DNA of 64,000 bases from contig JAEYOV010000071.1 of NCBI GenBank assembly GCA_023411395.1, positions 201,956 to 265,955 of the forward strand, in the 5' to 3' direction. The notes under the pieces were generated by a model. It ran no database searches. It had not been told where the DNA came from and saw only the letters and a list, made by a program, of their open reading frames with translations. The position numbers and the translations under genes are program-made. Below are positions 54,549 to 63,922 of this stretch, in pieces (position 1 is the first letter of the stretch; each line of letters begins with the position of its first letter). This DNA comes from Bacillota bacterium (GTDB taxonomy: Bacteria > Bacillota > Clostridia > Christensenellales > Aristaeellaceae).

Positions 54549-56567
54549 ATGGATTTAAAGGATTTACGCGGCGTTGGAAAAACGCGGCTGGAATCGCTTA
54601 GCGCAGCGGGAATTCTCTCGCTGCGCGATCTTTTGTTCTTTTTGCCCACCGGATACAAGGATACGACGGCCATGACGCCCATCGGAGAACTCACGCCGGG
54701 GCAGACGGCGGCGGTGATGGGTTCCATCAAGGGCAAGCCCAGGCTCAGCCGCTTCAGGGGACTTACCAGTGTTACCGCTTCCATATGGGATGAGACGGGG
54801 CATATCGCCTGCGTATGGTACAACCAGCCCTGGATGGAGAAGAACCTTCAAGGGCGGGAGCAGGTATTGCTATACGGCCGTGTGGAGGAGCGCAAGGGAA
54901 AACGGCAGTTATTGAATCCCTCCCTGGAAGAAGCTCCCGGCATCGTCCCCGTCTATAGGCCGCTGGAGGGACTGCCGGGAAAGATCATGCGAGGTCTGGT
55001 GGAGACCGCCCTTTCCCAGGTGGAGGATACCTGCCCGGAAACGCTGCCGGGCTCTCTCCGGCTGCGCTACAGCCTTTGTGAAAAGAATTACGCCATCCGC
55101 CAGGCCCATTTTCCAGACAACAGGGAGGCGCTTTCCGCCGCCCGCCGCCGCCTCTCCTTTGAACAATTGCTGTTTTACCAGACGGCCCTGGGGCTGCTTA
55201 GAAACCGGAAGGAGCAGGGCATTTCCTTCCCTATATCCCCGGCAGAGCTGGAAGCATTTTGGCAAAGCCTGCCTTTTGTGCCTACCGGGGCACAGTGCAG
55301 GGTGCTTTCACAGATCGCGGCGGACCTTATGTCCCCTCATCCCATGACAAGGCTTATACAGGGGGACGTGGGCTCCGGCAAGACGGCGTTGGCCTTCGGA
55401 GCGCTTTTTTTGACGGCGCGACATGGCTATCAAGGGGCGCTGATGGCCTCCACGGAGATTCTGGCACGGCAGCATCTGAAAAGCGCCAAAGCCATGCTGG
55501 CGCCCTTTGGTATCACCTGCGGGCTCCTGCTTGGCGGCATGAAGGCTTCGGAGCGGCGGGAAGCGCTTGCTGCCATCCGGGATGGCGTCTGGCAGGTGGT
55601 GATCGGCACCCACGCGCTGATTTCGGAAAAAGTGGAATACCGCAATCTGGGCCTTGCGGTCACCGACGAGCAGCACCGCTTCGGCGTGCGCCAGCGAACG
55701 GCGCTTGCCCAAAAGGGAACGAACGGGGCAGGGGAATCCCCCCCCAATGTGCTGGTGATGTCCGCCACGCCCATTCCCCGCACACTGGCGCTGATCCTCT
55801 ATGGCGACCTGGATCTTTCTGTGGTGGACGAGCTTCCCCCTGGCCGCACGCCCGTTACCACCCGCATCGTGCCGGAGGCAAAGCGGGAGGCCATGTATGG
55901 TTTCATCAAAAATGAGGTGGCGCAAGGCCGGCAGGCGTACATCGTTTGTCCCCTGGTAGAGGATAGCGAAGCGCTTAATGATGTGAAGGCCGCCCAAAGC
56001 CATTATGCGGAGCTGGTCTCCGGGCCTTTGAAAGGGCTGCGGGTAGGCCTCACCTATGGCGGGCAGCCGGCCCAGGAAAAGACAGAGGTGCTGGACGCCT
56101 TCGCGGCGGGGGAATTGCAGGTACTGGTTGCCACCACCGTCATCGAGGTGGGCGTCAACGTTCCCAATGCCACCGTTATGGTGATCGAGGACGCCCGGCG
56201 TTACGGCCTGTCCCAGCTTCATCAATTGCGCGGCCGGGTTGGCCGGGGCAGCGCCCAAAGTTGGTGCTTTTTGCTTTCTGAACCCAACGAGCGGCTGAAG
56301 ACGCTCACCGCTACCAGCGACGGGTTTGAAATCGCAAAAAAAGATTTGCAGCTTCGCGGGCCGGGGGAATTCTTCGGCATAAGACAGCATGGCGCGCCGC
56401 TTTTGCCCGGGCTCTCCATGGACGGGGATGTCAGGCTTCTGGACGAGACGCAAAAATGTTTGCGGGAACTGCGCAACCAAAAGGAATACCGGGTGGAATG
56501 GGCGATCGTTCAGGCCCAGGCGCGACAGGATTTTGCCCACAGGCTCCAAACGGTGTCGCTTAGCTGA
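54549..56567 (+). CDS. recG: ATP-dependent DNA helicase RecG
   Basis: A 672-residue superfamily 2 helicase. The N-terminal wedge/OB domain (about 50-150) binds branched DNA. Walker A is GDVGSGKTALAFG (about 272), motif II is DEQHRFG, and VMSATPIPRTLAL and the C-terminal QLRGRVGRG helicase motifs follow. RecG remodels stalled forks and Holliday junctions. The start lies one base after the fakA stop codon, so translation is probably coupled. Confidence 0.96.
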   Translation: MDLKDLRGVGKTRLESLSAAGILSLRDLLFFLPTGYKDTTAMTPIGELTPGQTAAVMGSIKGKPRLSRFRGLTSVTASIWDETGHIACVWYNQPWMEKNLQGREQVLLYGRVEERKGKRQLLNPSLEEAPGIVPVYRPLEGLPGKIMRGLVETALSQVEDTCPETLPGSLRLRYSLCEKNYAIRQAHFPDNREALSAARRRLSFEQLLFYQTALGLLRNRKEQGISFPISPAELEAFWQSLPFVPTGAQCRVLSQIAADLMSPHPMTRLIQGDVGSGKTALAFGALFLTARHGYQGALMASTEILARQHLKSAKAMLAPFGITCGLLLGGMKASERREALAAIRDGVWQVVIGTHALISEKVEYRNLGLAVTDEQHRFGVRQRTALAQKGTNGAGESPPNVLVMSATPIPRTLALILYGDLDLSVVDELPPGRTPVTTRIVPEAKREAMYGFIKNEVAQGRQAYIVCPLVEDSEALNDVKAAQSHYAELVSGPLKGLRVGLTYGGQPAQEKTEVLDAFAAGELQVLVATTVIEVGVNVPNATVMVIEDARRYGLSQLHQLRGRVGRGSAQSWCFLLSEPNERLKTLTATSDGFEIAKKDLQLRGPGEFFGIRQHGAPLLPGLSMDGDVRLLDETQKCLRELRNQKEYRVEWAIVQAQARQDFAHRLQTVSLS

Positions 56568-56596
56568 ATGAAACGGCGAAAATCCTTGGTATGATA

Positions 56597-56625
56597 TTGC
56601 CAAACAGGGAAAAAGATAGTATAAT
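56597..56625 (+). promoter_or_regulatory. Promoter of ppdK
   Basis: TTGCCA (56597-56602), 17-base spacer, perfect TATAAT (56620-56625), about 115 bases upstream of the start. Confidence 0.65.
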
Positions 56626-56738
56626 CAATCGAATGTTAGGAAGGACAAGCCCTGGCATGCTTCTTTTTGTATGCCCGATGCTTTATCCGCGGCATGGCCA
56701 ACATGCGTCACCATTACATGGAGGAGGACAGACGAAAC

Positions 56739-59384
56739 ATGGGAACAAAGTATGTATATCTGTTTAAAGAAGGCAACGCCGGCATGAAAAATCTGCTGGG
56801 CGGCAAAGGGGCCAACCTGGCGGAAATGACCACCATTGGCCTGCCTGTTCCCCAGGGCTTTACCGTTACCACCGAGGCTTGCACCCGTTACTACCAGGAT
56901 GGCAAGCAGATTGCCGCTGAAATCGTGGAACAGATTTATGAAGCCCTCGCCAAGACGGAAGTTATCTGCGGCAAGAAGTTCGGCGATCTGGATAATCCCT
57001 TCCTGGTTTCCGTCCGCTCCGGTGCCCGCGCCTCCATGCCCGGCATGATGGATACGATCCTGAACCTGGGTCTTAACGATGTTGCAGTGAAGGGTCTCAG
57101 TAACCAGACTCAAAATGAGCGTTTCGCTTATGACAGCTACCGCCGCTTTATCCAGATGTTCTCCGATGTTGTTATGGAAATCAAAAAGTCCAACTTTGAA
57201 GCCGCTCTGGAAGCCGTTAAGGAAGAAAAAGGCGCCAAGTTCGATACCGACCTGAATGCCGATGACCTCAAGGAAGTCGTCAGGCGCTTCAAGGCCATTT
57301 ATTTGAAGGAAAAGGGCGAGGAGTTCCCCCAGAACCCCAAGGTACAGCTCATGGAGGCCATCAAGGCAGTATTCCGCTCCTGGGACAACCCCCGCGCCAT
57401 CTACTACCGCCGCATGAACGACATCCCGGGCGACTGGGGTACCGCCGTCAACGTGCAGAGCATGGTGTTCGGCAACATGGGCAACGATTCCGGCACCGGC
57501 GTCGCCTTCACCCGCAACCCCTCCACAGGCGAAAAGAAGCTCTACGGCGAATACCTGTTCAACGCCCAGGGCGAAGACGTGGTGGCCGGCATCCGCACGC
57601 CTCAGCCCATCGCCTCCCTCCAGGAATCCATGCCCGAAGTGTATGATCAGTTTACCAAGATCGCCAACACTTTGGAGAAGCATTACCGCGACATGCAGGA
57701 CATGGAGTTCACCATCGAGCATGGCAAGCTGTACATGCTGCAAACGCGCAACGGCAAGCGCACCGCCGCCGCCGCTTTGAAGATCGCCGTGGACCTGGTT
57801 GAAGAAAATATGCTTTCCACCGACGAGGCTATTTTGAAGGTGGAGCCCAAGCAGTTGGATACCCTCCTGCACCCCAACTTTGACACAGCGGCCCTCAAGA
57901 AGGCCGAAGCCATCGCCAAGGGCCTGCCCGCCTCTCCCGGCGCCGCCGCCGGCTACATCTACTTCACCGCCGATGCCGCCGCCGATGCCGGCCGCGCCGG
58001 CAAGTCCGTCATTCTGGTGCGTGAAGAGACCACGCCGGAAGACATCGAGGGCATGGACCTGTCCAAGGGCATTCTCACGGCCCGCGGCGGCATGACATCC
58101 CACGCTGCCGTTGTGGCTCGCGGCATGGGCCGCGCCGCTGTTGTCGGCTGTGGTGAACTGCACATCAAGGAAGCGTCAAAGACCCTGACCGTTGCAGGCA
58201 AGGTGTATCATGAGGGCGATGCCCTGTCCCTGGACGGCTCCACCGGCAATGTGTACGCTGGCCTCATCCCCACGGTGGAAGCCTCCGTTTCCGGGGACTT
58301 CGCCAAGCTGATGAAGTGGGCCGACGCTGCCCGTACCCTGAAGATTCGCACCAACGCCGACACCCCCCGCGATACAAAGCAGGCTGTGGAATTCGGCGCC
58401 GAAGGCATTGGCCTTTGCCGAACCGAGCACATGTTCTTTGAGGCCGACCGCATCGCCGCCGTGCGCGAGATGATCCTGGCCGACACCGAGGCACAGCGCC
58501 GCGCTGCCTTGGCGAAAATTTTACCCATGCAGCAGGGTGACTTCGAAGAGATGTACAAGGCACTCGAAGGTCGTCCCATGACCATCCGTTATCTGGACCC
58601 GCCGCTCCATGAGTTCCTACCCCAGAAGTCCATGACGGAAGAAATCGCAGCTTTGGCCAAGGAACTGAACACCACTCCCGAAAAGATCGTGACCAAGATC
58701 GATGCGCTGCACGAGTTCAACCCCATGATGGGCCACCGTGGCTGCCGCCTGGCCGTTACCTTCCCCGAAATCGCAGAAATGCAGACCCGTGCCGTATTGC
58801 AGGCTGCCTTGAAGGTGAAGAAGGATACCGGCTGGGATATCGTACCCGAGATCATGATCCCCCTGGTCGGCGCCAAAAAGGAACTGGCCTTCGTCAAGCA
58901 GATCGTCATCGATACTGCCAAGAAGGTCTTTGCCGAGGCCGGTGAGGAACTGAAGTTCCAGGTGGGTACCATGATTGAGATTCCCCGCGCCGCTGTCATC
59001 GCCGATGAGATCGCCGAGGAAGCCGAGTTCTTTTCCTTTGGTACCAACGACCTGACCCAAATGACCTTCGGCTTCAGCCGCGACGACGCAGGCAAGTTCC
59101 TGGACGCCTACTACACCAATAAGATCTTCGAGAGCGATCCCTTCGCCCGCCTGGATCAGGAAGGCGTGGGCAAGCTTGTGGAACTGGCTGCCAGGCTAGG
59201 CAAGCAGGCCCGCCCTGATTTGAAGCTTGGTATCTGCGGCGAACATGGCGGCGATCCGTCCTCCATCATGTTCTGCCACAAGGTGGGCCTCAACTACGTA
59301 TCCTGCTCTCCCTTCCGTGTGCCTATCGCGAGGCTTGCTGCAGCTCATGCGGCCATTATGGAGAAACAGGCCGGGAAGAAGTAA
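56739..59384 (+). CDS. ppdK: Pyruvate, phosphate dikinase
   Basis: An 881-residue enzyme, the usual length. The N-terminal ATP-grasp part has KNLLGGKGANLAEM and SVRSGARASMPGMMDT; the central phosphohistidine sits in GGMTSHAAVVARGMG (about 455); the C-terminal TIM-barrel has GTNDLTQMTFG and the catalytic Cys in GICGEHGGDP. It interconverts pyruvate, ATP and phosphate with PEP, AMP and pyrophosphate, a key glycolytic or gluconeogenic step in anaerobes. Codon use is visibly more biased (C-ending codons such as CGC, GGC and GCC) than in its neighbours, as expected of a highly expressed gene. The ATG at 56739 has GGAGGAGG about ten bases upstream; ATG 56718 is an alternative. Confidence 0.96.
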   Translation: MGTKYVYLFKEGNAGMKNLLGGKGANLAEMTTIGLPVPQGFTVTTEACTRYYQDGKQIAAEIVEQIYEALAKTEVICGKKFGDLDNPFLVSVRSGARASMPGMMDTILNLGLNDVAVKGLSNQTQNERFAYDSYRRFIQMFSDVVMEIKKSNFEAALEAVKEEKGAKFDTDLNADDLKEVVRRFKAIYLKEKGEEFPQNPKVQLMEAIKAVFRSWDNPRAIYYRRMNDIPGDWGTAVNVQSMVFGNMGNDSGTGVAFTRNPSTGEKKLYGEYLFNAQGEDVVAGIRTPQPIASLQESMPEVYDQFTKIANTLEKHYRDMQDMEFTIEHGKLYMLQTRNGKRTAAAALKIAVDLVEENMLSTDEAILKVEPKQLDTLLHPNFDTAALKKAEAIAKGLPASPGAAAGYIYFTADAAADAGRAGKSVILVREETTPEDIEGMDLSKGILTARGGMTSHAAVVARGMGRAAVVGCGELHIKEASKTLTVAGKVYHEGDALSLDGSTGNVYAGLIPTVEASVSGDFAKLMKWADAARTLKIRTNADTPRDTKQAVEFGAEGIGLCRTEHMFFEADRIAAVREMILADTEAQRRAALAKILPMQQGDFEEMYKALEGRPMTIRYLDPPLHEFLPQKSMTEEIAALAKELNTTPEKIVTKIDALHEFNPMMGHRGCRLAVTFPEIAEMQTRAVLQAALKVKKDTGWDIVPEIMIPLVGAKKELAFVKQIVIDTAKKVFAEAGEELKFQVGTMIEIPRAAVIADEIAEEAEFFSFGTNDLTQMTFGFSRDDAGKFLDAYYTNKIFESDPFARLDQEGVGKLVELAARLGKQARPDLKLGICGEHGGDPSSIMFCHKVGLNYVSCSPFRVPIARLAAAHAAIMEKQAGKK

Positions 59385-59401
59385 GGCCTTTCAATAAAGG
59401 A

Positions 59402-59434
59402 CAGGGGCGCTGCATAAGCGCTCCTGCTTTTTTC
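59402..59434 (+). terminator. Terminator of ppdK
   Basis: CAGGGGCGCT-GCATA-AGCGCTCCTG followed by CTTTTTT, 18 bases after the stop. Confidence 0.85.
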
Positions 59435-59444
59435 TGTTTTCATC

Positions 59445-59472
59445 TTGACATCTACGCAAGAAGAGATATAAT
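59445..59472 (+). promoter_or_regulatory. Promoter of the TetR gene
   Basis: Perfect TTGACA (59445-59450) and TATAAT (59467-59472) with a 16-base spacer. Confidence 0.75.
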
Positions 59473-59478
59473 ATCATT

Positions 59479-59501
59479 GTTACATAACGATGTTACCTAA
59501 C
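59479..59501 (+). promoter_or_regulatory. Probable TetR operator, two tandem palindromes
   Basis: GTTACATAAC (59479-59488) and GTTACCTAAC (59492-59501) are near-identical short inverted repeats (GTTA/TAAC) spaced 13 bases centre to centre, lying over the transcription start just ahead of the TetR gene. The placement fits autorepression. Confidence 0.6.
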
Positions 59502-59514
59502 GAGGTATATACAC

Positions 59515-60045
59515 ATGCCGCCCAGACCTCAGTTAGCCCGGCAAAAAATACTGGACAAGGCATTCGAAATGACACGATCATCGGGCTTTGACCGCCTAAC
59601 CGCAAGGGGGCTTGCGCAAGCGCTCGGCTGCTCCACACAGCCGGTTTTTCATCTTTTTGGCAGCATGTATGGCTTGAAGCAGGCGCTATACGCTAGAATA
59701 CAGGAGTTTTTCGGCGCTTATATGGCGAGGCCGATGGAAGGCACGCCAATGTTTTTAAGCATGGGTTTGCGCTATGTGGAGCTGGCCCGGAATGAATCCC
59801 ATCTGTTTCGCCTGATGTGCATGTCGGATTCTTTTCATCTGGACAGTCTGTTTGATATTACCCGAGGAGTAAAACTGCAGGACCCCAAATTATTTGCAAA
59901 GGTGTGGATATTTACCCACGGCATTGCCTCCATTGTGGCGGCCAATAGCACGGCGATCCCCCAGGATGAAATCCGTTCCCTTTTGGTTGAGGCATATACC
60001 GCATTTTTAAAAGCAGAGGCGTCTCATGTCAAACATAATCCATAG
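59515..60045 (+). CDS. TetR-family transcriptional regulator
   Basis: A 176-residue regulator. The N-terminal helix-turn-helix (ILDKAFEMTRSSGFDRLT then GLAQALGCSTQPVFHLFGS) is typical of TetR/AcrR; the C-terminal ligand-binding domain belongs to no group I can name, though the WIFTHGIASIVAAN segment resembles the TetR_C domains of small regulators. It has its own promoter and a likely operator overlapping the start, and a terminator after the gene, so it is monocistronic. No efflux pump or enzyme gene is adjacent, so its other targets lie elsewhere. Confidence 0.88.
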   Translation: MPPRPQLARQKILDKAFEMTRSSGFDRLTARGLAQALGCSTQPVFHLFGSMYGLKQALYARIQEFFGAYMARPMEGTPMFLSMGLRYVELARNESHLFRLMCMSDSFHLDSLFDITRGVKLQDPKLFAKVWIFTHGIASIVAANSTAIPQDEIRSLLVEAYTAFLKAEASHVKHNP

Positions 60046-60131
60046 GCGAAGCGCTTCTCCAGGCAATTTATACCCTGCTGACTAAAGCACTTTTGGGCAA
60101 TGCCGTAAAAGTACATGATCGTATTGCAGTA

Positions 60132-60161
60132 CAGGGTATCCGTAAGGGCACCCTGTTTTTT
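60132..60161 (+). terminator. Terminator of the TetR gene
   Basis: CAGGGT, 12-base loop region, ACCCTG, then six T. Confidence 0.75.
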
Positions 60162-60248
60162 ACATCTGCAAAAAAAGAAAATAATAGGAAGATTTGTAAC
60201 GAACAGCGAATTTAGCAGATATATGCGGTAGGGCAAGGAGGGGAGGCC

Positions 60249-60743
60249 GTGGGATCCATGGAGGAGATTTATCAGGAGTATGCAACGCCGGTATACCAAT
60301 ACCTGTGCAGCTTGACCCGCAGCGCGGACACAGCCCAGGAGCTGACGGCCGAGACCTTCTTGCAGGCAGTAAAGTCCATGAAGCGGTACAACGGGGAATG
60401 CAAGCTGCTGGTATGGCTATGCCAGATCGCAAGGCATTTGTGGTACCAGGAACTGGACAGGCGAAGGCGGAAAGGCACTTTGCATCTGGAATCCGTTCCC
60501 GAACCCATGGCAAAAACAGTTTCGCCGGAGGAAGCGCTATTAGGGGAGGAAAGCCGTGTCATGCTGTTCCGCCGGATGCAGGAGCTGGACGAAACCACCC
60601 GCGAGGTGGTGTACCTCCGGCTGATGGGGGATTTGAGCTACCGTCAGATCGGCGACGTGCTGGGCAGAACAGAAAACTGGGCCCGGGTGACCTTTTACCG
60701 GGGCAAGGAAAAGCTGCGGAAGGGATGGGATGAGCGTGTGTGA
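60249..60743 (+). CDS. ECF-type RNA polymerase sigma factor
   Basis: A 164-residue group 4 sigma factor. Region 2 (YQEYATPVYQYLCSLT, AQELTAETFLQAVKS, WLCQIARHLWYQELDR) and region 4 (LDETTREVVYLRLMGDLSYRQ then IGDVLGRTENWARVTFYRGK) are clear. It should direct polymerase to a small regulon when released from the anti-sigma encoded next. The start is either GTG 60249, with AAGGAGG seven bases upstream, or ATG 60258. Its end overlaps the anti-sigma start by 14 bases. Confidence 0.9.
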   Translation: MGSMEEIYQEYATPVYQYLCSLTRSADTAQELTAETFLQAVKSMKRYNGECKLLVWLCQIARHLWYQELDRRRRKGTLHLESVPEPMAKTVSPEEALLGEESRVMLFRRMQELDETTREVVYLRLMGDLSYRQIGDVLGRTENWARVTFYRGKEKLRKGWDERV

Positions 60744-61530
60744 CAGGCTCAAATGCGAAGTGGTGCGCGATCTTTTGCCCAACTATATCGAGGGCCTGAC
60801 CAGCGCGGAAACAAACGGCGCCGTCCATAAACATATGGAAGCGTGCGATGAATGTAAAAAGTTGCACGACAAGCTGAAAACCGACATGGCCGTGCCCAAA
60901 GTGGAAAAAAAGGATTTGCTGCGGCTTTTGCGGGCGATCCGGAAAGCCAGGATCACTCAAATGATCCTTGCGGTATTGGGTGGAATCATCCTGACTTGGA
61001 CTGTCATCTTTGTTATGAGTTCAGGGTTCAGCGTCGTTTCGCCGGGCGAAATCCAAGTACAGAACATTTACAGATTATCGGACGGCTCCATGGTGGTTGC
61101 CTACAAGGTGCCCGGCCTGGATAGCGGAATGTTGGCTGGCGTTTCGGGCAGGCAGTATGGAAACGGGGATTACGATTTTGAAATAACAACCTCGTTCTGG
61201 AACCGTCTTTTTGGAAGGAGCAGACCGGAACGTGAGATATTTTACGAGCTTGTCCACAGCGCCAGGAGCATTGATTTGCGCGGGAACCTTTATCAGGAGG
61301 ATGAGCCGCTCATCATTTCCTATGGGTATGGAAAAGACAGCCGGGAGCTTTGGCGCAAGAGTGATCCGGTGGAAATCGCCACACCGGAATTTGAAATATA
61401 TATCAGCAGAGGTATCCGCCAAAAATATGAGGATTTTCTGGAAGACTATCTGTGGCGGCAATCCGTCACAAGCCCATCCCCAACGCCGGACCCGGAAGGT
61501 TCTTCCGGCAAGGCGGAACCAATACAATGA
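60730..61530 (+). CDS. Zinc-finger anti-sigma factor, membrane-bound
   Basis: A 266-residue protein. The N-terminal zinc-binding anti-sigma domain has CEVVRDLLPNYIEG and the HxxxCxxC motif in HKHMEACDECKKL (about 33-45). A single membrane helix follows (MILAVLGGIILTWTVIFV, about 78-97) and the rest, about 165 residues, is predicted outside, ending in a Pro/Ser/Thr-rich tail. It should hold the upstream ECF sigma until an external signal acts on the outer domain. Overlap with the sigma gene indicates coupled translation. Confidence 0.88.
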   Translation: MSVCDRLKCEVVRDLLPNYIEGLTSAETNGAVHKHMEACDECKKLHDKLKTDMAVPKVEKKDLLRLLRAIRKARITQMILAVLGGIILTWTVIFVMSSGFSVVSPGEIQVQNIYRLSDGSMVVAYKVPGLDSGMLAGVSGRQYGNGDYDFEITTSFWNRLFGRSRPEREIFYELVHSARSIDLRGNLYQEDEPLIISYGYGKDSRELWRKSDPVEIATPEFEIYISRGIRQKYEDFLEDYLWRQSVTSPSPTPDPEGSSGKAEPIQ

Positions 61531-61564
61531 TTTGTATGATCACTATGGAAAAAGGAGAATGACC

Positions 61565-63862
61565 ATGAAAATGAAAGCGTTAGCCATCCTTCTCACTCTG
61601 TCTCTTATGCTGGGTGTGCATGCGGGCGCGTGGGCCGCCCCGGGAGATGCCGTTTTGTTTCCACCGGTTGAGGAGGGCGTGTTTGAAAACAGTGTCCAAT
61701 CGCTTATGGCTGTGGGAGATACTTTGTACCTGCTTACGCACAAGGGTTTGTATGCCTGGCAGGTTGAAGACACGGAACCTGTTCTGATATCCGAACAGGT
61801 TACCATGCGCTATGCTCCCGGCAGATGGGCGGATATGTCCAAGGATGACCAGGAGCATTGCAAAGACAGCGTCAACCTGCTGTTGGAGAAAGACGGGAAG
61901 CTTTACGGCCTGAATACCATAAAAGGGGCTTTGCTCTTGCTTTCCGTGACGGCGGATGGCGTAGACATCAGCGAGGTTGCCGTGTTTGATTGGGATGATA
62001 TGTATATACAGGAAGCCGATCACGCCTATACCCGTCAAATCTTCAGTGCTGCGCTGACAGACGACCGCCTTTATCTTCTGGCACAGCAGCCGAACGACAA
62101 TTGGAATGATTACGATCTGCTGGCCTTTGACCTTTTGGCCGGCGTGAAATCGAAGATGCAGGTTGAAAACGTGCATGCCATTGCTGCGTATGAAAACGGG
62201 CAGCTTTTGTGCAATGTATTCGACTGGGAAAACATGTATACAACAGACGGCAGAATGATACCCCCTGTCCTTTCGGTGCTGGATCCCGCCACTCAAAAGC
62301 TTACGAAGCTTGCAGATTTTCCCGCGGGACAGGTGGGCGGGTTATGTTATGCCAAGGAAAGCGGCACGGTGTATGTGCTGGGAAGAGGCGAGCTTTTTGC
62401 CTGCAAGCCCGGCGGAGCTTTTGAGACCGTAGCCTATATACCGGTCGACTATCCCGGCGATCAGATGCCCGCTTCTGTTTTGGCCGGCGGGCTTTATGCG
62501 GCCATTCCCAATTACGGCTCAGTGTATGTGCGCAATACCGATCCCGCATTGAAAGCTAACAGGGTGCTTCGTATTGCGGGGGGATATTCCGATTCCGTTG
62601 CCCAGGCATTTCAAGCGGCCTATCCCGAGATTCCCGTCATTTTCATGGAGGGATACTTCAGCGGCGCGGAGCAAATCGCCCAGCAGATGGTATCCGGTTC
62701 GGACAGCGCCGACCTGTTCATTGTCAGCTTGTCCTATGGCGGCTTCACCTCATTGCGGGATAAGGGCTATGTAGGTGATTTGAGCCGGAATGCGGTCCTT
62801 ACGGAAGCTGTATCCAAGATGTATCCTCAGTATGTGGAGGCGATTTTCAAAGAAGGCAACCTCATCGCCTTTCCCTGCCGTTTCAATTCCTCTGCCCTGG
62901 GGTATTCGCCCGCCATGCTCACTGAGCTTGGCATTGAAAAGCCGCCTCAAACGCTTTTTGAGCTGATGGACCTGTATGTGGACTGGGTGGAGGAGTATGG
63001 CCCGGCGCATTCCACCTATACGTTGCAAGAGAACATTTACAATATCCGCACGGAATTGCTCAGCACCATTCTGATGACATATCTGGCCCATTACGCCCGC
63101 GCCGGGGAAGACCTCGCCTTTGATACACCATTGTTCCGGTCTTTGCTTGCGAAGTTGGATGAGGTTTCCCCCATTTTGGAGGAACTCAATCCCTCCGAGA
63201 ATGAGCAACAGGGCGGCATGGTGTATTATTACAACGAAGGTGAGGAGAGCACGCCTACTTCGCTGATATCCAACTCTTACAGTTTTTATCCCACGCAGTA
63301 CGGTGAGGGCAGGGGATACGTGCCTCTGCCCCTGGCATTGGACGAGGGATTGGAGCCGGCCCTTTTTGGGCAGATTGAAGTGTTCGTGATGAATCCCAAG
63401 TCGAAGAATCACGATCTTGCCCAGACCTACCTGGAATTCTTCGCTCAAAACATGCCCAGGGACATCTCCATCACCTTCTGCCCGGATGACAATACACCGG
63501 TGGAGCATCCGTGGTACGCAAGGGAAATTCAAGAAATGAAAAAGAGCATAGATGAATTGAAAGAGCAAATAAAAACAGCCGGTCCCGACGAGCTGAAAGG
63601 TTTGGAGGAAATTCTAAAAAGCCAGGAAGATTACCTGGCCTACAGAGAGAAAAACCGCTTCAGCATTACGCAGGAAGCGATTACCCGCTATCGCGCGCTG
63701 GTACCCTATGTATGTGTCGATACCCAGAACCTTGATTTCCTGACCAGTTCTCCGGAAGCGCTTACGCTGTTTCGGCGGTTTATGCAGGGCGAAATGAAAA
63801 CCGATCAGTTTGTACGTGAGTTTGACCGCAAGCTTCAAATGATGCGGCTGGAAAACAGGTGA
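61565..63862 (+). CDS. Secreted beta-propeller-like protein with C-terminal extracellular solute-binding domain
   Basis: A 765-residue secreted protein. A signal peptide (MKMKALAILLTLSLMLGVHA, cut near AWA-AP) is followed by about 300 residues of repeated beta strands with GDTLYLLTHKGLYAW, DGKLYGLNT, DDRLYLLAQQ and YENGQLL, typical of a beta-propeller. From about residue 340 comes a family 1 extracellular solute-binding fold (VAQAFQAAYPEIPVIFMEGY, SADLFIVSL, IAFPCRFNSSALGYSP, FVMNPKSKNHDLAQTYLEF), with a helical Lys/Glu-rich insertion near 640-690. No lipobox Cys is seen and no ABC permease genes follow. As the third gene of the sigma-anti-sigma operon it may be the sensor or main target of the system. 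AGGAG lies seven bases before the ATG at 61565. Confidence 0.8.
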   Translation: MKMKALAILLTLSLMLGVHAGAWAAPGDAVLFPPVEEGVFENSVQSLMAVGDTLYLLTHKGLYAWQVEDTEPVLISEQVTMRYAPGRWADMSKDDQEHCKDSVNLLLEKDGKLYGLNTIKGALLLLSVTADGVDISEVAVFDWDDMYIQEADHAYTRQIFSAALTDDRLYLLAQQPNDNWNDYDLLAFDLLAGVKSKMQVENVHAIAAYENGQLLCNVFDWENMYTTDGRMIPPVLSVLDPATQKLTKLADFPAGQVGGLCYAKESGTVYVLGRGELFACKPGGAFETVAYIPVDYPGDQMPASVLAGGLYAAIPNYGSVYVRNTDPALKANRVLRIAGGYSDSVAQAFQAAYPEIPVIFMEGYFSGAEQIAQQMVSGSDSADLFIVSLSYGGFTSLRDKGYVGDLSRNAVLTEAVSKMYPQYVEAIFKEGNLIAFPCRFNSSALGYSPAMLTELGIEKPPQTLFELMDLYVDWVEEYGPAHSTYTLQENIYNIRTELLSTILMTYLAHYARAGEDLAFDTPLFRSLLAKLDEVSPILEELNPSENEQQGGMVYYYNEGEESTPTSLISNSYSFYPTQYGEGRGYVPLPLALDEGLEPALFGQIEVFVMNPKSKNHDLAQTYLEFFAQNMPRDISITFCPDDNTPVEHPWYAREIQEMKKSIDELKEQIKTAGPDELKGLEEILKSQEDYLAYREKNRFSITQEAITRYRALVPYVCVDTQNLDFLTSSPEALTLFRRFMQGEMKTDQFVREFDRKLQMMRLENR

Positions 63863-63883
63863 GGGAGTACCGCAAAAAAGGGG

Positions 63884-63922
63884 CTGTCGTGCTGGAGAGA
63901 ATTCTCCAGCACGACAGTTTTT
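63884..63922 (+). terminator. Rho-independent terminator of the ECF operon
   Basis: CTGTCGTGCTGGAGA-GAAT-TCTCCAGCACGACAG, a perfect 15-bp stem, followed by TTTTTG. The remaining 78 bases to the window end hold no visible gene. Confidence 0.92.

Noticed and set aside
61211..61564. N-terminal extension of the propeller/solute-binding protein
   Set aside because: Lies inside the anti-sigma gene in another frame; the ATG at 61565 opens a normal signal peptide and has AGGAG upstream.
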